Source of the DNA: DYJK01 sp040755055
Lineage (GTDB): Bacteria; Bacteroidota; Ignavibacteria; Ignavibacteriales; Melioribacteraceae
DNA length: 64,000 nt
Assembly (NCBI GenBank): GCA_040755055.1
Contig: JBFMBS010000001.1
Coordinates: 62,001-126,000, forward strand
Direction of reading: 5' to 3'
A program made the position numbers and the translations under genes. Below the pieces are notes generated by a model that searched no databases, was not told where the DNA came from, and saw nothing but the letters and a program-made list of their open reading frames with translations. The first letter of the stretch is position 1. Every line of letters starts with the position of its first letter. This document shows positions 51,902 through 61,839 of the stretch, one piece after another.

Positions 51902-52783
51902 ATGAAAACAAAAATTTTAATTCTTCTCTTTCTACTTTTATCGATAGGAAATATTGAAGCACAGCAAACACCGGAAGCATATCTCGGTTTATTGCCGCCG
52001 GTTCCATCAAACTCTTGCGATGCAACAAGAGAACAGATAAAAGCTTTTACGGTCAAGATGGATAAACTAATAAACGATATTGGCAATGAAATAGACAAGA
52101 GGAAAAACGAACTTGAACCGGTTGCCGAAGCAAAACAAAAGAAAAAGGGAAAAGAGATTTTAAAAGATTTGGATATGTCCGAAGACGATCTCGATCAAAT
52201 TGAGAAAATGAGTACCGCAGAGAAACTGAAACTTGCAAAAAAACTAATGGCAGCTTCGAAAGACGGGCAAACAATTGTAAGCAAAGAAGAGATCGAAAGG
52301 AAAAAGAAGAACTCTGAGTTCATCCTGAAGTATGCGCAGTCTGATCAGAATTTTGAAAATTGTTACAGAGGATTCCAACAGAAGCAAGAGGAAATCTCAG
52401 AAAATTATGAAGCAGACAAAAAACGGAACGAAAAAGAACTCGATGAATTTAGGAAAAGTTTGGGACCGATTAATTACGGCGAAGGTTCAACCGAAGCCGA
52501 TATGACAAAAGCGAGACAACTCCGTAACAAGGAAATACAATTAGGCAAAAAACTTTGTGAAGATTATACCAACCTTTACGGTTCGATACTCGAAGATTTC
52601 AAAGGCGATATAAAAAGAAATATTCCGGATATGAGAAAAGTCGAAGAACTCTCGATGGCAGATAGTGGTTTCGAAAGTATGGATATCGAAGCGCTTGAGG
52701 CAGTCGAAATATTTTTCAGAAACTACATCTACATCGCAAATTATTTCTTCGTACCAAATGAAGTAATGCCGAATTACAAATAG
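51902..52783 (+). CDS. Secreted coiled-coil protein of unknown function
   Basis: The 293-residue protein has a signal peptide (about 1-21, ending IEAQQ) and is then mostly helical, rich in Lys and Glu, with likely coiled coils at about 45-100 and 130-185 (EISENYEADKKRNEKELDEF). AGGGG lies just before the ATG. I recognise no family. It follows the lipoprotein gene after 193 bases that hold a palindromic repeat, on the same strand, and converges with the histidine kinase gene at 52794 with only 10 bases between. A periplasmic or surface structural role would fit but is not shown. Confidence 0.75.
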   Translation: MKTKILILLFLLLSIGNIEAQQTPEAYLGLLPPVPSNSCDATREQIKAFTVKMDKLINDIGNEIDKRKNELEPVAEAKQKKKGKEILKDLDMSEDDLDQIEKMSTAEKLKLAKKLMAASKDGQTIVSKEEIERKKKNSEFILKYAQSDQNFENCYRGFQQKQEEISENYEADKKRNEKELDEFRKSLGPINYGEGSTEADMTKARQLRNKEIQLGKKLCEDYTNLYGSILEDFKGDIKRNIPDMRKVEELSMADSGFESMDIEALEAVEIFFRNYIYIANYFFVPNEVMPNYK

Positions 52784-52793
52784 CGAATCACAA

Positions 52794-55088
52794 TTATTTA
52801 TAAACGGGCAAAGAGAAAATGAATCTGCTTCCTTTGCCTTGTTCGCTTTCCACACGGATTGTGCCTCTGTTTTTTTCTACAAACTCTTTGCACAAAATTA
52901 AACCTAGTCCCGTACCGGATTCGTTTTCGGTGCCGCTCGATGAACGTGTAGCATCCAATCTAAAAAGACTTTCAATTGTGTTTTTGTCCATACCAATACC
53001 CGAATCGACAACTTCGATTTCGGTAAAATCATCTTTCGTTTCGGCGTTCACATATATAGCAGAATTTCTATTACTAAACTTAATTGCATTCGTCAACAGA
53101 TTGCGGAGAACCGTATCAATCATATCTTTATCTGCATAGATGAGCTGCTGACCTTTTATTTGATGCTGTAATTGTATCTGTTTTTTCTCGGCGGTCATTT
53201 CAAGCAGTAGAAAGTTGGCATTAACCAATTCGTGTAGATCTAGTTTTTGAGGATTGAAATCGATTCTCCCGGTTTGAGAACGCGACCATTGCAGCAAATT
53301 CTGCAATAGATTATGAGACACTTCTGCCGATTTTTTCATCTCGCCCACATAAAATAATTTCTCCTCATCGGAAAGTTCTGCATAATCCGATAGAAGCAAA
53401 TCGGAAAATCCCAAAATTGTAATGAAGGGATTTTTAAGATCGTGTGCGATAATCGAGAAAAATTTATCTTTTGTCTGGTTCAGCTGCTTTAATTCTTCTG
53501 CATACTTTTTAATTGCATCGGCATTCCTTTGCCTTTCAATAACCTGGGCAATCTGTTCGGAAACGAAAATAAGAAGCTGCTTTTCTTCTTCACCGTACGC
53601 TTTTTCATTTTCATAATCCTGGACAACAATAACACCAACTGTTTTACCGCTAAGTTTAAGAGGAACGCCGAGCCAGATTGGCGAATTAGTTCCAACCAAT
53701 TCAATTTCCCCGGCAGCTCTAAGTTCTGCATCTTTTTTAGGATCGACTAAAAGAGCTTGCCCATTCCTTAATACATACTCTGTTAAACCTCTACCAAGTT
53801 TTTTTGTCGGCTGCGGTGGATCATATTCATCAACAAAGTACGGAAATGAAAGAAGTTCATTTTTACTGTCGTAAAGTGCAATGTAAATATTTTTTACCGG
53901 CATTGTGTGAGCAATTATCTCATGGATTCTTTTATAAAGTGAACTCATGTCATATGCGGTAAAAGCAGCTTCAGAAATATCGTAAAGTGTTTCTCTAATA
54001 CGTTCCGATTTTTTCCTATTAGTGATATCGTGCCCGATTCCTACCAGGCCTATTATTTTCCCATCCTCGGTATGAAGCGGAAGTTTGGAAGTTGAGAGCC
54101 AGCGTTTGTTGCCGAATTTATCATAAAAAAATTCTTCACGGTTAATCACCGCTTCTCCTTTTTGAATAACAGTTTGATCATCAGCAAAAAATGTTTCAGC
54201 CACTTCTTTCGGGAAATAATCAAAATCGGTTTTGCCGAGTGCATCCTCCTCTTTTTCGCATCCCATATTTTCCAGATCAGTTTTATTAGCCAGTGTTTTA
54301 CGACAGCTTATATCTTTTGCATAAATAGCATCGGGAATATTATTAATCACCGTCCGCATCAGAAGCCGTTCATGCTGGAAAGATTTCTCCATTTCTTTTC
54401 TATCGGTAATATCACCTATAAAAGCAGCAACCTCATTATCTCCATACGGAAGAATCCTCGCCTCAAATGATTTTTTCTTACCTCCTATCGGGAGTTCATA
54501 TTCAATTACCGTGAGTTTTTTACCTTTCGAAATCTCATCCAATGCAAATTGAAATTTGATACCAACAGATTTGGGAAGAATTGACTGCATTTGCTTACCA
54601 AGAAATTTTTCAGGCGGCAAATAAAGATCTGTTACTCTACCGGCTCGATAATCCAGAATAGTTCCGTCTTTAGCCATTTTGAAAAAAATATCCGGTAATG
54701 AATTTATTATAGTATCGAGTTCCTTTACGGTTCCTTTGGAACTTATATTTCTTTTTTTATGATTTCTTTCCGGTTCAATTCTGTTCAAGAGCATCAATTT
54801 GAATTTTTCTTTCTTAAGTTTTATTGTTATCGTATCGGCATTAACTGAACCATCATTACCGGGCATTGAAAATTTTCCACTTACAATTTTATATGGGAAT
54901 TTTGAATTGATCAGCATCCGGTCCGTCTTCTTCAGAACCCTTGTTGCTGCACGGGTACAATAAATTATTTTATTATTTCCGTTTAAGATTAGTGCAGAAT
55001 CTTTAGTATTGAGTTGAATAATTTTTTTTAGTTCACGTATTAGTTTTTGATTATGGTTTGCGGATTCGGCTGGTCCACTTGGAGCCAT
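52794..55088 (-). CDS. Multi-PAS/GAF sensor histidine kinase
   Basis: AAGGAG six bases before the ATG at 55088 fixes the start; an in-frame TTG lies 27 bases upstream. The 764-residue product has an N-terminal PAS-like region, two PAS domains (about 120-230 and 240-360; LPDIFFKMAKDGTILDYRAG, NIPDAIYAKDI, and the PAC motifs VAAFIGDITDRKE and LVGIGHDITNRKK), a GAF domain (about 375-515), HisKA (HDLKNPFITILGFS) and HATPase (NLLTNAIKFSN, GTGLGLILCKEF). No transmembrane helix is seen, so it is cytosolic. No response regulator is adjacent, so it is an orphan kinase here. Confidence 0.93.
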   Translation of the reverse strand: MAPSGPAESANHNQKLIRELKKIIQLNTKDSALILNGNNKIIYCTRAATRVLKKTDRMLINSKFPYKIVSGKFSMPGNDGSVNADTITIKLKKEKFKLMLLNRIEPERNHKKRNISSKGTVKELDTIINSLPDIFFKMAKDGTILDYRAGRVTDLYLPPEKFLGKQMQSILPKSVGIKFQFALDEISKGKKLTVIEYELPIGGKKKSFEARILPYGDNEVAAFIGDITDRKEMEKSFQHERLLMRTVINNIPDAIYAKDISCRKTLANKTDLENMGCEKEEDALGKTDFDYFPKEVAETFFADDQTVIQKGEAVINREEFFYDKFGNKRWLSTSKLPLHTEDGKIIGLVGIGHDITNRKKSERIRETLYDISEAAFTAYDMSSLYKRIHEIIAHTMPVKNIYIALYDSKNELLSFPYFVDEYDPPQPTKKLGRGLTEYVLRNGQALLVDPKKDAELRAAGEIELVGTNSPIWLGVPLKLSGKTVGVIVVQDYENEKAYGEEEKQLLIFVSEQIAQVIERQRNADAIKKYAEELKQLNQTKDKFFSIIAHDLKNPFITILGFSDLLLSDYAELSDEEKLFYVGEMKKSAEVSHNLLQNLLQWSRSQTGRIDFNPQKLDLHELVNANFLLLEMTAEKKQIQLQHQIKGQQLIYADKDMIDTVLRNLLTNAIKFSNRNSAIYVNAETKDDFTEIEVVDSGIGMDKNTIESLFRLDATRSSSGTENESGTGLGLILCKEFVEKNRGTIRVESEQGKGSRFIFSLPVYK

Positions 55089-55149
55089 AACAAACTCCTT
55101 GCAGTTTATTGACAAATGAAATATTAGTTTTTTAAAATTAAAGGAAATA

Positions 55150-55165
55150 ATTGTTTAAAAACAAT
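55150..55165. promoter_or_regulatory. 16-bp palindrome upstream of the histidine kinase gene
   Basis: ATTGTTT (55150-55156) and AAACAAT (55159-55165) are perfect arms two bases apart. On the minus strand the site lies 62 bases before the kinase start and 133 bases after the GH38 stop. It could be an operator or a weak terminator; the sequence after it is only loosely T-rich. The rest of the gap 55089-55297 shows nothing clear. Confidence 0.35.
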
Positions 55166-55297
55166 CGATTTAGTATTGATTTGTGTAATGAAATGAATCC
55201 TAATTGTCATGACCCGTATAAATTTCTAAAGAAGTAATTTTATTCAACAAATTGTTGACGTACACTCAAGCAGAAAAAAATGTTAAAATTATGACAT

Positions 55298-57952
55298 TTA
55301 CTTATTATCTAAGAATACTTTACATGATTGAACCATTCTGCTGCATAGATTCATAGTAATTTTGTTACCATCAACTGATAGTCGGTTAATTTCATTTTCC
55401 ATAAGATCGACTTGAACTGCTCTCAAGACATTTTTATGAGGTAATGTTAGTGTTGCGTTAACATTTTTTCCCGAATAATTGATAAATCTAAAAATTAAAG
55501 CATCGTCATTCACGGATTTTTTTACATAAAGGACGTGCATAAAATCGTTGTCAATCTCAAAAAATTTTCCATGCTGAATTTTCGGAATAACAATTGCCGG
55601 ATATACTTCAGTTTTTATTTTCATTGAATCCGCTTCTTTTTTTACTGAATAAGAAGAAAACTTTTCAAACGTAGTCAGATGATATTCAAGTTCAATATAT
55701 CCCGGCTGCGAAGGACGGAAGTTCGTATCCCAGTAATTATTCATTGGCCATGCAAGCAGCAAAGGATCTGCACTTCTTTCAATCCGTTTACTTCTTTTAC
55801 CGAAATTAAATCCACCGGCTTGAACCATCGGTGCATCCGGACAATACAAAGCAGCACCGAAATTATCATTATATATCGCGACATACGATTCTACGGTAAA
55901 CCAATCTTTACTTGATCCGGCAAGCTGTTCGGTATCAAGTTCCGTAGGGATTCCGGCTGTATCGAAATTACATTTCCAATCTTTTTCGAGTTTGAGTGGA
56001 AAAACAAAATAAATTGATTCCGGAGTTCTTATTTCCTCTTTATAAAATGACGCTTTAAACGTTATCAATGGTTTAAGTGCATGAAGTAGTATAGTTTGTT
56101 TTAAATTCTTTACACCGGGTGCTTCAAAAGAAAGAGTTAATAAGATTCCTTCAGGAGTTTGACTAATTTCATAACCAAGCGGATGCGAAGCAGTTTCTAA
56201 AATCCTTTTCCAATCGGTATTCCAGCACGAAACGTCATATTGTTCTTTTTCTAATTCACGTGCATAGAAAGCGCGTCTATCTTCCCGGGACAACGGATCG
56301 GTACGTTCCCGGACGAACTGAAAAAATGTAAAGTCGTTTTCCTGATCCAGTAACTCATGTTCCCTAGTTTTATCATACACACGGAGTATTCTACAATTAT
56401 CGGGATTGAATTCTATTCTATAAAATTCAGATTCAATAAATATCATTGCAGATTTTTCTTCGGTTTTTTCGAGAGTATTTAATCTGCGTGCTGATTTTTC
56501 CGAAACAATCTCTCCTTGTTTTAGCGAATCTATCGGCTGACCTTCCGGCAATTCATCAAACCTTATAAACTTGTATGAGTATGGCTCAACCTCAATTGGT
56601 CCGTATAACGGTGCATTTGCCGGTTGATTGTATCTCGTTTCCCATCCAAACCGGGAAGTGCGTAAACGCTTCCCATCAAGTTTCCACCAATCCGGAACGC
56701 GTACAAATTCCTTTTTAGCCGAACCACTCATATTGATTACGGCAATTCCTTGCTGGTTGTCAGCTGATTTTGGATTTTGTGTAAAAGATTCAAGTTGATC
56801 TACTAGTAGATATTCTGCTGTTTCATTGGCAACATATGTATTGTTGTCTTTAATATTGAATTGAGTCTTGGAAAAAATATTATCCGGGTCCATGGAATTT
56901 GATGATCCCCACGTATGTTCATCAAAAAGATTAGTCTCTTTCCACGCTTTCTCAGAAAGATTCAGAAAATACTTTGGAGTTGCTGATGCAAACGCATTTA
57001 GCAAATCAGCTTTATATAATTTTTGTTTCGCCTGAATGTTAGTTTTTGTTATATCTGCACTACTTGCACAACCAAAATTCCAGTAATCGGTCCAATCGCC
57101 GGAACGCACTTCATACTTATCTGCCGGAACAGATTTAATTTTCTCCAGCAATTCGTTTGGAGTTATATAACGGATTACCGGTTCTAACCCCCGTTCATTC
57201 CATTCGCGAATAAGTTTAGCAACATCGATACTTGGCGGCGAGTTATCCCAGCAAACCGGTGCTGCTGCCGTGGTTAAATAAATAAAATCATGTTTGTAAT
57301 CCATCTTGCGGAGATGCTCAAGGTAGGTGTCTAATCCTTCTTTCATTCTATCAATGCTGTTTTCCCATGTATAAAGAAGCTGATCAAACATCGTATAATG
57401 TGCACCGTTCATTACAAAAATTTCTCTGCCCGATGGTCCTTTCCATCTAAAAACAGAAGGACGTTTTTCAACCGGTCCGCCAAGATGAATATTAACAGCC
57501 ATAATTAACAATTCGATCCCGGCATCCAACAGAAGATCAACAACGGTCCACGGTGTTCCGTCAACATCATGCTGGTTGGCAGTCTTAATTTCAATGTTTA
57601 AGAGTTCTCTAAGTTTTTTTACTGGCTCAAGCTGTTTAACAATTTGTTCGGCACTACACAATGGAGTTGTGTTGAATTGCAAACCTGAAATTCCAATCCG
57701 TTTTTTTTCAATGTAATATTTCAGTTTTTTGATTTTGTCTTGATCGGCTGTTTCAAGCCACTTCATTATTTGTGCCGTGACTTCAATAGTCCACTTGGGT
57801 GCTGAATTCTTGTCCCAATTCTCCGTTTCACCAAGAAGTTCTAATGCCTGGTCAATAAATTCTCTTTGTAATTCCCAAACTATCGGCTGCGTATGAGTGT
57901 AGCCAACATCAAGATGGCTATGATGTAGAACTAATATTTCTTTTATGTTCAT
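55298..57952 (-). CDS. GH38-like alpha-mannosidase
   Basis: The ATG at 57952 is preferred over an in-frame TTG 48 bases upstream because the GH38 fold starts here with NIKEILVLHHSHLDVGYTHT; this gives 884 residues. H13 and D15 in SHLDVGY match the zinc site H-x-D-x-G of GH38. QHDVDGTPWTVVDLLLDAG (about residues 125-143) is the likely catalytic Asp region. The C-terminal half is the long beta-rich GH38 domain. No signal peptide is present, so it would act on imported mannosides in the cytoplasm. It is the last gene of the mannoside cluster, 13 bases after the ATPase gene. The family is divergent from well studied mannosidases, so the substrate is not fixed. Confidence 0.85.
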   Translation of the reverse strand: MNIKEILVLHHSHLDVGYTHTQPIVWELQREFIDQALELLGETENWDKNSAPKWTIEVTAQIMKWLETADQDKIKKLKYYIEKKRIGISGLQFNTTPLCSAEQIVKQLEPVKKLRELLNIEIKTANQHDVDGTPWTVVDLLLDAGIELLIMAVNIHLGGPVEKRPSVFRWKGPSGREIFVMNGAHYTMFDQLLYTWENSIDRMKEGLDTYLEHLRKMDYKHDFIYLTTAAAPVCWDNSPPSIDVAKLIREWNERGLEPVIRYITPNELLEKIKSVPADKYEVRSGDWTDYWNFGCASSADITKTNIQAKQKLYKADLLNAFASATPKYFLNLSEKAWKETNLFDEHTWGSSNSMDPDNIFSKTQFNIKDNNTYVANETAEYLLVDQLESFTQNPKSADNQQGIAVINMSGSAKKEFVRVPDWWKLDGKRLRTSRFGWETRYNQPANAPLYGPIEVEPYSYKFIRFDELPEGQPIDSLKQGEIVSEKSARRLNTLEKTEEKSAMIFIESEFYRIEFNPDNCRILRVYDKTREHELLDQENDFTFFQFVRERTDPLSREDRRAFYARELEKEQYDVSCWNTDWKRILETASHPLGYEISQTPEGILLTLSFEAPGVKNLKQTILLHALKPLITFKASFYKEEIRTPESIYFVFPLKLEKDWKCNFDTAGIPTELDTEQLAGSSKDWFTVESYVAIYNDNFGAALYCPDAPMVQAGGFNFGKRSKRIERSADPLLLAWPMNNYWDTNFRPSQPGYIELEYHLTTFEKFSSYSVKKEADSMKIKTEVYPAIVIPKIQHGKFFEIDNDFMHVLYVKKSVNDDALIFRFINYSGKNVNATLTLPHKNVLRAVQVDLMENEINRLSVDGNKITMNLCSRMVQSCKVFLDNK

Positions 57953-57965
57953 GTTGGTATTATTT

Positions 57966-59048
57966 TTATTGTGAAAGGGATTTTCCGCTGTTGCTGTCAA
58001 ATAGATGTATCTTCTCTTTATTGAAAATAATATTTACAGTTTGATCATACTCTAAATTTTCAGTCGTAACCGATCTGCAAATTAATTTCTGGCTGCCTAT
58101 TGCAAAGTGGATCAGTGTTTCATTTCCGAGCGGTTCAAGAAGTTCAACTTTAGCTTTGATGCCGTTCGACAAATCTTGTGATGTAAATATTTTTATATCC
58201 TCCGGTCTTATTCCAAGAATAACATTATGGCTGTCGGCATTAGAAATTTTATCATCCAATTGAATTTTTAACAATCCTTCATTAGAGATAAAACTATTTT
58301 TATCAATTAATTTTCCGTCAATAAAATTCATTGCCGGACTCCCGATAAACCCGGCTACAAACTTGTTGATCGGCTTCCTGTAGATATTCATCGGTGTATC
58401 TACTTGTTGAATAATCCCGTCCTTCATAAGAACAATTCGATCTGCCATCGTCATTGCTTCCACTTGATCATGTGTAACATAAATCATCGTCGTATTCAAT
58501 TTTTTATGGAGCTTTGAAATTTCCGTGCGCATCTGCACTCTTAATTTTGCATCAAGATTACTAAGCGGCTCATCGAACAAAAAAACTTTAGGATTACGTA
58601 CAATTGCCCGGCCAAGTGCAACGCGCTGCTTCTGCCCTCCGGAAAGTTCTTTTGGTTTACGCTTAAGCAGTTCTTCAATACCAAGTATTGCTGCTGCCTC
58701 GTTTACCCGCTTATTAATTTCATCTTTGTCAAAGTTTCTAAGCTTCAGCCCGAATGCTAAATTCTCGTAAACCGACATGTGTGGGTACAATGCGTAATTC
58801 TGAAAAACCATTGCAATGTTGCGATCCTTCGGGGCAACATCATTTACAAGTTTTCCATCAATATATATTTCGCCGCTGTCGATCTCTTCGAGCCCGGCAA
58901 CCATGCGCAGCGATGTTGTTTTTCCGCAGCCGGAAGGTCCTACAAACACAATAAATTCATTATCAATAATCCTCAGAGAAAAATCATTAACGACATTGTT
59001 CTTTCTATCGTATGATTTGCAAACATTCTTGAATATAATTTCCGCCAT
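57966..59048 (-). CDS. MalK/UgpC/MsmX-type sugar ABC transporter ATPase
   Basis: The 360-residue protein has Walker A GPSGCGKT (37-44), signature LSGGQKQR (135-142), Walker B VFLFDEP (155-161) and the H-loop VTHDQVEAM. The C-terminal OB-fold regulatory domain (about 240-360) is typical of ATPases that serve sugar importers of the MalK type. No permease or binding-protein gene is present in the window, so it may be a shared ATPase for importers encoded elsewhere, as known for MsmX of Bacillus. It lies 17 bases after the isomerase fusion and 13 bases before the GH38 gene. Confidence 0.95.
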   Translation of the reverse strand: MAEIIFKNVCKSYDRKNNVVNDFSLRIIDNEFIVFVGPSGCGKTTSLRMVAGLEEIDSGEIYIDGKLVNDVAPKDRNIAMVFQNYALYPHMSVYENLAFGLKLRNFDKDEINKRVNEAAAILGIEELLKRKPKELSGGQKQRVALGRAIVRNPKVFLFDEPLSNLDAKLRVQMRTEISKLHKKLNTTMIYVTHDQVEAMTMADRIVLMKDGIIQQVDTPMNIYRKPINKFVAGFIGSPAMNFIDGKLIDKNSFISNEGLLKIQLDDKISNADSHNVILGIRPEDIKIFTSQDLSNGIKAKVELLEPLGNETLIHFAIGSQKLICRSVTTENLEYDQTVNIIFNKEKIHLFDSNSGKSLSQ

Positions 59049-59065
59049 ATTAAGTTCTTCTTTTG

Positions 59066-60916
59066 TTAATCGTTCGGGTCATTTACCGGGATTGAAACTC
59101 CAATTTCCGGTTTAACGTAAACAAGGATAAGCTTACAAGGTTTTTTGCCGGTGTTGATAAAAGTAACTTGTTCCGCTGCTGCCGGTATAAGCATTGTCTC
59201 AATATAGGCAAGCGAAGTGGTTCTTCCTTTTGAAGATACAACATCTATCGTTTCACCTTCAACAAGGTTAACTGCATACCCCTTACCGCCGGTGTTTATC
59301 GTGTAACTCTTTTCAAATTCGACTCTCAAAATTTTATAGAATGTAAAGGGTTTATCATACAATTCAAATAGTTTCCAGTCTTTACCTGAATCAATCAATT
59401 TGGGTTTTGCAAGTAAATTTTCTTTGACCCAATTACTTGTCCTTTCTGTTCGTATGTTGGCAAATCCTCTTTCGATATTGATCGGTCTCAATTTACCTTC
59501 GAGGTCTCTGCGCAAATAATCGTAAATTTTGAAAGTGAAGATGTAGGGCGTTGCACTAATTTCAAGAACTAAGTTGCCGCTGCCGCTGCAATGTACCGTT
59601 CCGTTTGGAATGCAAAATAAATCGTGGGGTTTACTTGGCTCGCTGTTCACATATTTATCAATATCAATTTCAGCTTCTTCTTTCTGGGATTTTAACAGAT
59701 CATTTTTAAATTCTTCGATGTTACATCCTTCTTGCAAACCAATGTAAACCCTGGAATCCGGTTTCGAATTAACTATATAATAAGTTTCATCTTGTGTGTA
59801 GGTTTCTCCAAATTCTCTTTTAATATAGTTGGGTTTGGGATGAACTTGCGTTGATAAATTTCCGCCATCGATAGTATCAAGGTAATCTAACCTTATCGGC
59901 CATTCGTATTTAAATTGATTTGCAATATGTTCACCCAGAATATTTTTATTATTAAAGTACATCACGAAATCGAAAGAGCATTCCAGGAAATTATCGCCGC
60001 TCCGGAAAATCACACCGTTTTCAGGAACAATTAGTTCAAACGACCAGGCATAATTTGGTTTATCTTTATCAAGGTCCATATGCCACTTCATATATTGTCC
60101 GCCCCACGGACCGGGATAAAACCACGGGCGCACTCTAAATGGTGATTGCGATAATTCATTTAATGTGTTTCTAAAATCCTCACCATCAATGAATGCCGGA
60201 TTATCGTCATCTTGTCCATCTATAAATAATGAAATCTCATTTAGTATTCTTTTTTTCTGGCGGTTGAACGAGGGCCATTCAATAAAATAAGAACGTTTAT
60301 AGAACTCCTCAAAATCTTTAGCTACGTGACCGATATTATTTGCTTTTCCATGACGGAACATATCCTGAATTGTATCTTTTGGGATATCTACATACCAAAG
60401 ATCGTCCCACAATTCTATTAAAGAAGCACCGGTACCGATAATGATTGTTAGTTCACCCGACTTGTCTCCGCGTCTTACAGCAGACTCAATCCTTAAATCG
60501 GCAACCTTCTTAGTATCAAAAAAGACCTCCGGGCCAAACGGATAGTGTGTTCCAAAAATTCTATCATCACCGCCGAGAAATGGTTCGAGATCCCGGTTGA
60601 TTTTATCTGCTTCTCTCAAATACAAATCGAACCTGATTAATTCAAAATTAATTTTTTTATTCTCCAGGCTTTCCCGGAAACCATCTATTATATTTTCCCA
60701 GTTCACACCCGGATACCCGTCAATTACAAGTACACGCAGACCTTTATCAATTTTTGATGCTACGTTGTTCGCTAATTTGTTATAACTCTTGTGAATTTTT
60801 TCTTTCTCTATATCAAAAGTCGGCAGTACTTCATACAACCCTTTGGGATAAATATCATTGCCCTCCGGTAAGGGTGTTTGAAAAGGGCTTTCAAGCGATT
60901 TGTTACTATCTTCCAT
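59066..60916 (-). CDS. Class I phosphomannose isomerase fused to a degenerate kinase-like domain
   Basis: AAGGA upstream supports the ATG at 60916 rather than a TTG three bases before; this gives 616 residues. The C-terminal half (about 255-616) is a class I mannose-6-phosphate isomerase cupin: the metal ligands appear as Q357 and H359 in LSTQVHPKP, E377 in TQDETYY, and H442 in PNGTVHCSG, with PGPWGG near 268-273. The N-terminal half (about 40-240) resembles a uridine-kinase-like P-loop fold, but the Walker A position reads GYPGVNWE (67-74), with the Gly, Lys and Ser/Thr positions changed. The isomerase links mannose 6-phosphate to fructose 6-phosphate in the cytoplasm. It sits between a ROK gene and the ATPase gene. 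Confidence 0.88.
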   Translation of the reverse strand: MEDSNKSLESPFQTPLPEGNDIYPKGLYEVLPTFDIEKEKIHKSYNKLANNVASKIDKGLRVLVIDGYPGVNWENIIDGFRESLENKKINFELIRFDLYLREADKINRDLEPFLGGDDRIFGTHYPFGPEVFFDTKKVADLRIESAVRRGDKSGELTIIIGTGASLIELWDDLWYVDIPKDTIQDMFRHGKANNIGHVAKDFEEFYKRSYFIEWPSFNRQKKRILNEISLFIDGQDDDNPAFIDGEDFRNTLNELSQSPFRVRPWFYPGPWGGQYMKWHMDLDKDKPNYAWSFELIVPENGVIFRSGDNFLECSFDFVMYFNNKNILGEHIANQFKYEWPIRLDYLDTIDGGNLSTQVHPKPNYIKREFGETYTQDETYYIVNSKPDSRVYIGLQEGCNIEEFKNDLLKSQKEEAEIDIDKYVNSEPSKPHDLFCIPNGTVHCSGSGNLVLEISATPYIFTFKIYDYLRRDLEGKLRPINIERGFANIRTERTSNWVKENLLAKPKLIDSGKDWKLFELYDKPFTFYKILRVEFEKSYTINTGGKGYAVNLVEGETIDVVSSKGRTTSLAYIETMLIPAAAEQVTFINTGKKPCKLILVYVKPEIGVSIPVNDPND

Positions 60917-60939
60917 CAATTTTCCTTAACTATAAATTG

Positions 60940-61839
60940 TTATCTATCTAAAAATGCCGCACCGATACACGCGGCTTTGTCTTCTAATTTTGAGGACAAT
61001 ATTTCAATATTGCCTTTGGGAACAGTCCACGCTCTTTTTTTAACCATCGATGTTACAGACGGAATAATCTTATCGTGACTGTTCATCAATCCGCCTCCTA
61101 AGATTATCCTATTAATTCCATAAGCGTGAACAACATTAACTATCCCGATAGCAAGATTTTCACAAAATTCATCCACAACTGTTTTATATTCATTGTTCGT
61201 ACTAGATTCATCAAAAAAAGTTTTTAACGGATTTTCTCTCTCACTTAATTGTGGAAATTTACCAAGCACCTTTTTCTGTAACGATGATGCCGAGCAGTAT
61301 AATTCCAGGCAGCCTCTATTACCGCAAGGGCATTCGGCTCCGTTTCTATCTATGCTGATATGTCCTCCAAGAACTCCGCTCATAGGATTTTCCGAACCGA
61401 ATAATTTTCTATCAATCACGGCAGCACAGCCGATACCGGTACCAAGTGTCATCACAACTACCGAATTAAAATCTTTACCGGCCCCGAATTTCCATTCACC
61501 AAATGCATACGAACGGGCATCGTTATCAACTACAAACGGAATTCTGAGTTTTAACGAGAATAGTTTTTGAAGATTGATACCGGCAAATTCATTAGCAGCG
61601 CCAATATCGTTTATTAGTTCACCGGTTTTACGATTGATCAATCCCTTGATTGCTAAACCTCCGCTTGATAACTTTTCATCACCGGTAAATTTTTTTGTCT
61701 CTTCCAATAGATTAAGCAATAAGCCGTTTGAATTCTTCAATTCAATTAGTTTCTTCACAGAGAATTTGTAAATAGTGCCATCTTCCTCGAACAAACCGAA
61801 TTTAATATTCGTACCGCCGAAATCAATTCCTATTCTCAT
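60940..61839 (-). CDS. ROK-family sugar kinase (glucokinase/mannokinase type)
   Basis: This 299-residue ROK kinase has intact motifs: GIDFGGTNIKFG (residues 4-15), LGTGIGCA and the zinc site with the CPCGNRGCLELY cluster. It should phosphorylate a hexose in the cytoplasm. Its stop overlaps the start of the upstream esterase gene by four bases (ATGA), so the two are translationally coupled, and it is followed 23 bases later by the phosphomannose isomerase fusion. Mannose is the most sensible substrate from context; glucose or fructose are also possible. It differs from the two ROK proteins at 24034-26036. Confidence 0.93.
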   Translation of the reverse strand: MRIGIDFGGTNIKFGLFEEDGTIYKFSVKKLIELKNSNGLLLNLLEETKKFTGDEKLSSGGLAIKGLINRKTGELINDIGAANEFAGINLQKLFSLKLRIPFVVDNDARSYAFGEWKFGAGKDFNSVVVMTLGTGIGCAAVIDRKLFGSENPMSGVLGGHISIDRNGAECPCGNRGCLELYCSASSLQKKVLGKFPQLSERENPLKTFFDESSTNNEYKTVVDEFCENLAIGIVNVVHAYGINRIILGGGLMNSHDKIIPSVTSMVKKRAWTVPKGNIEILSSKLEDKAACIGAAFLDR

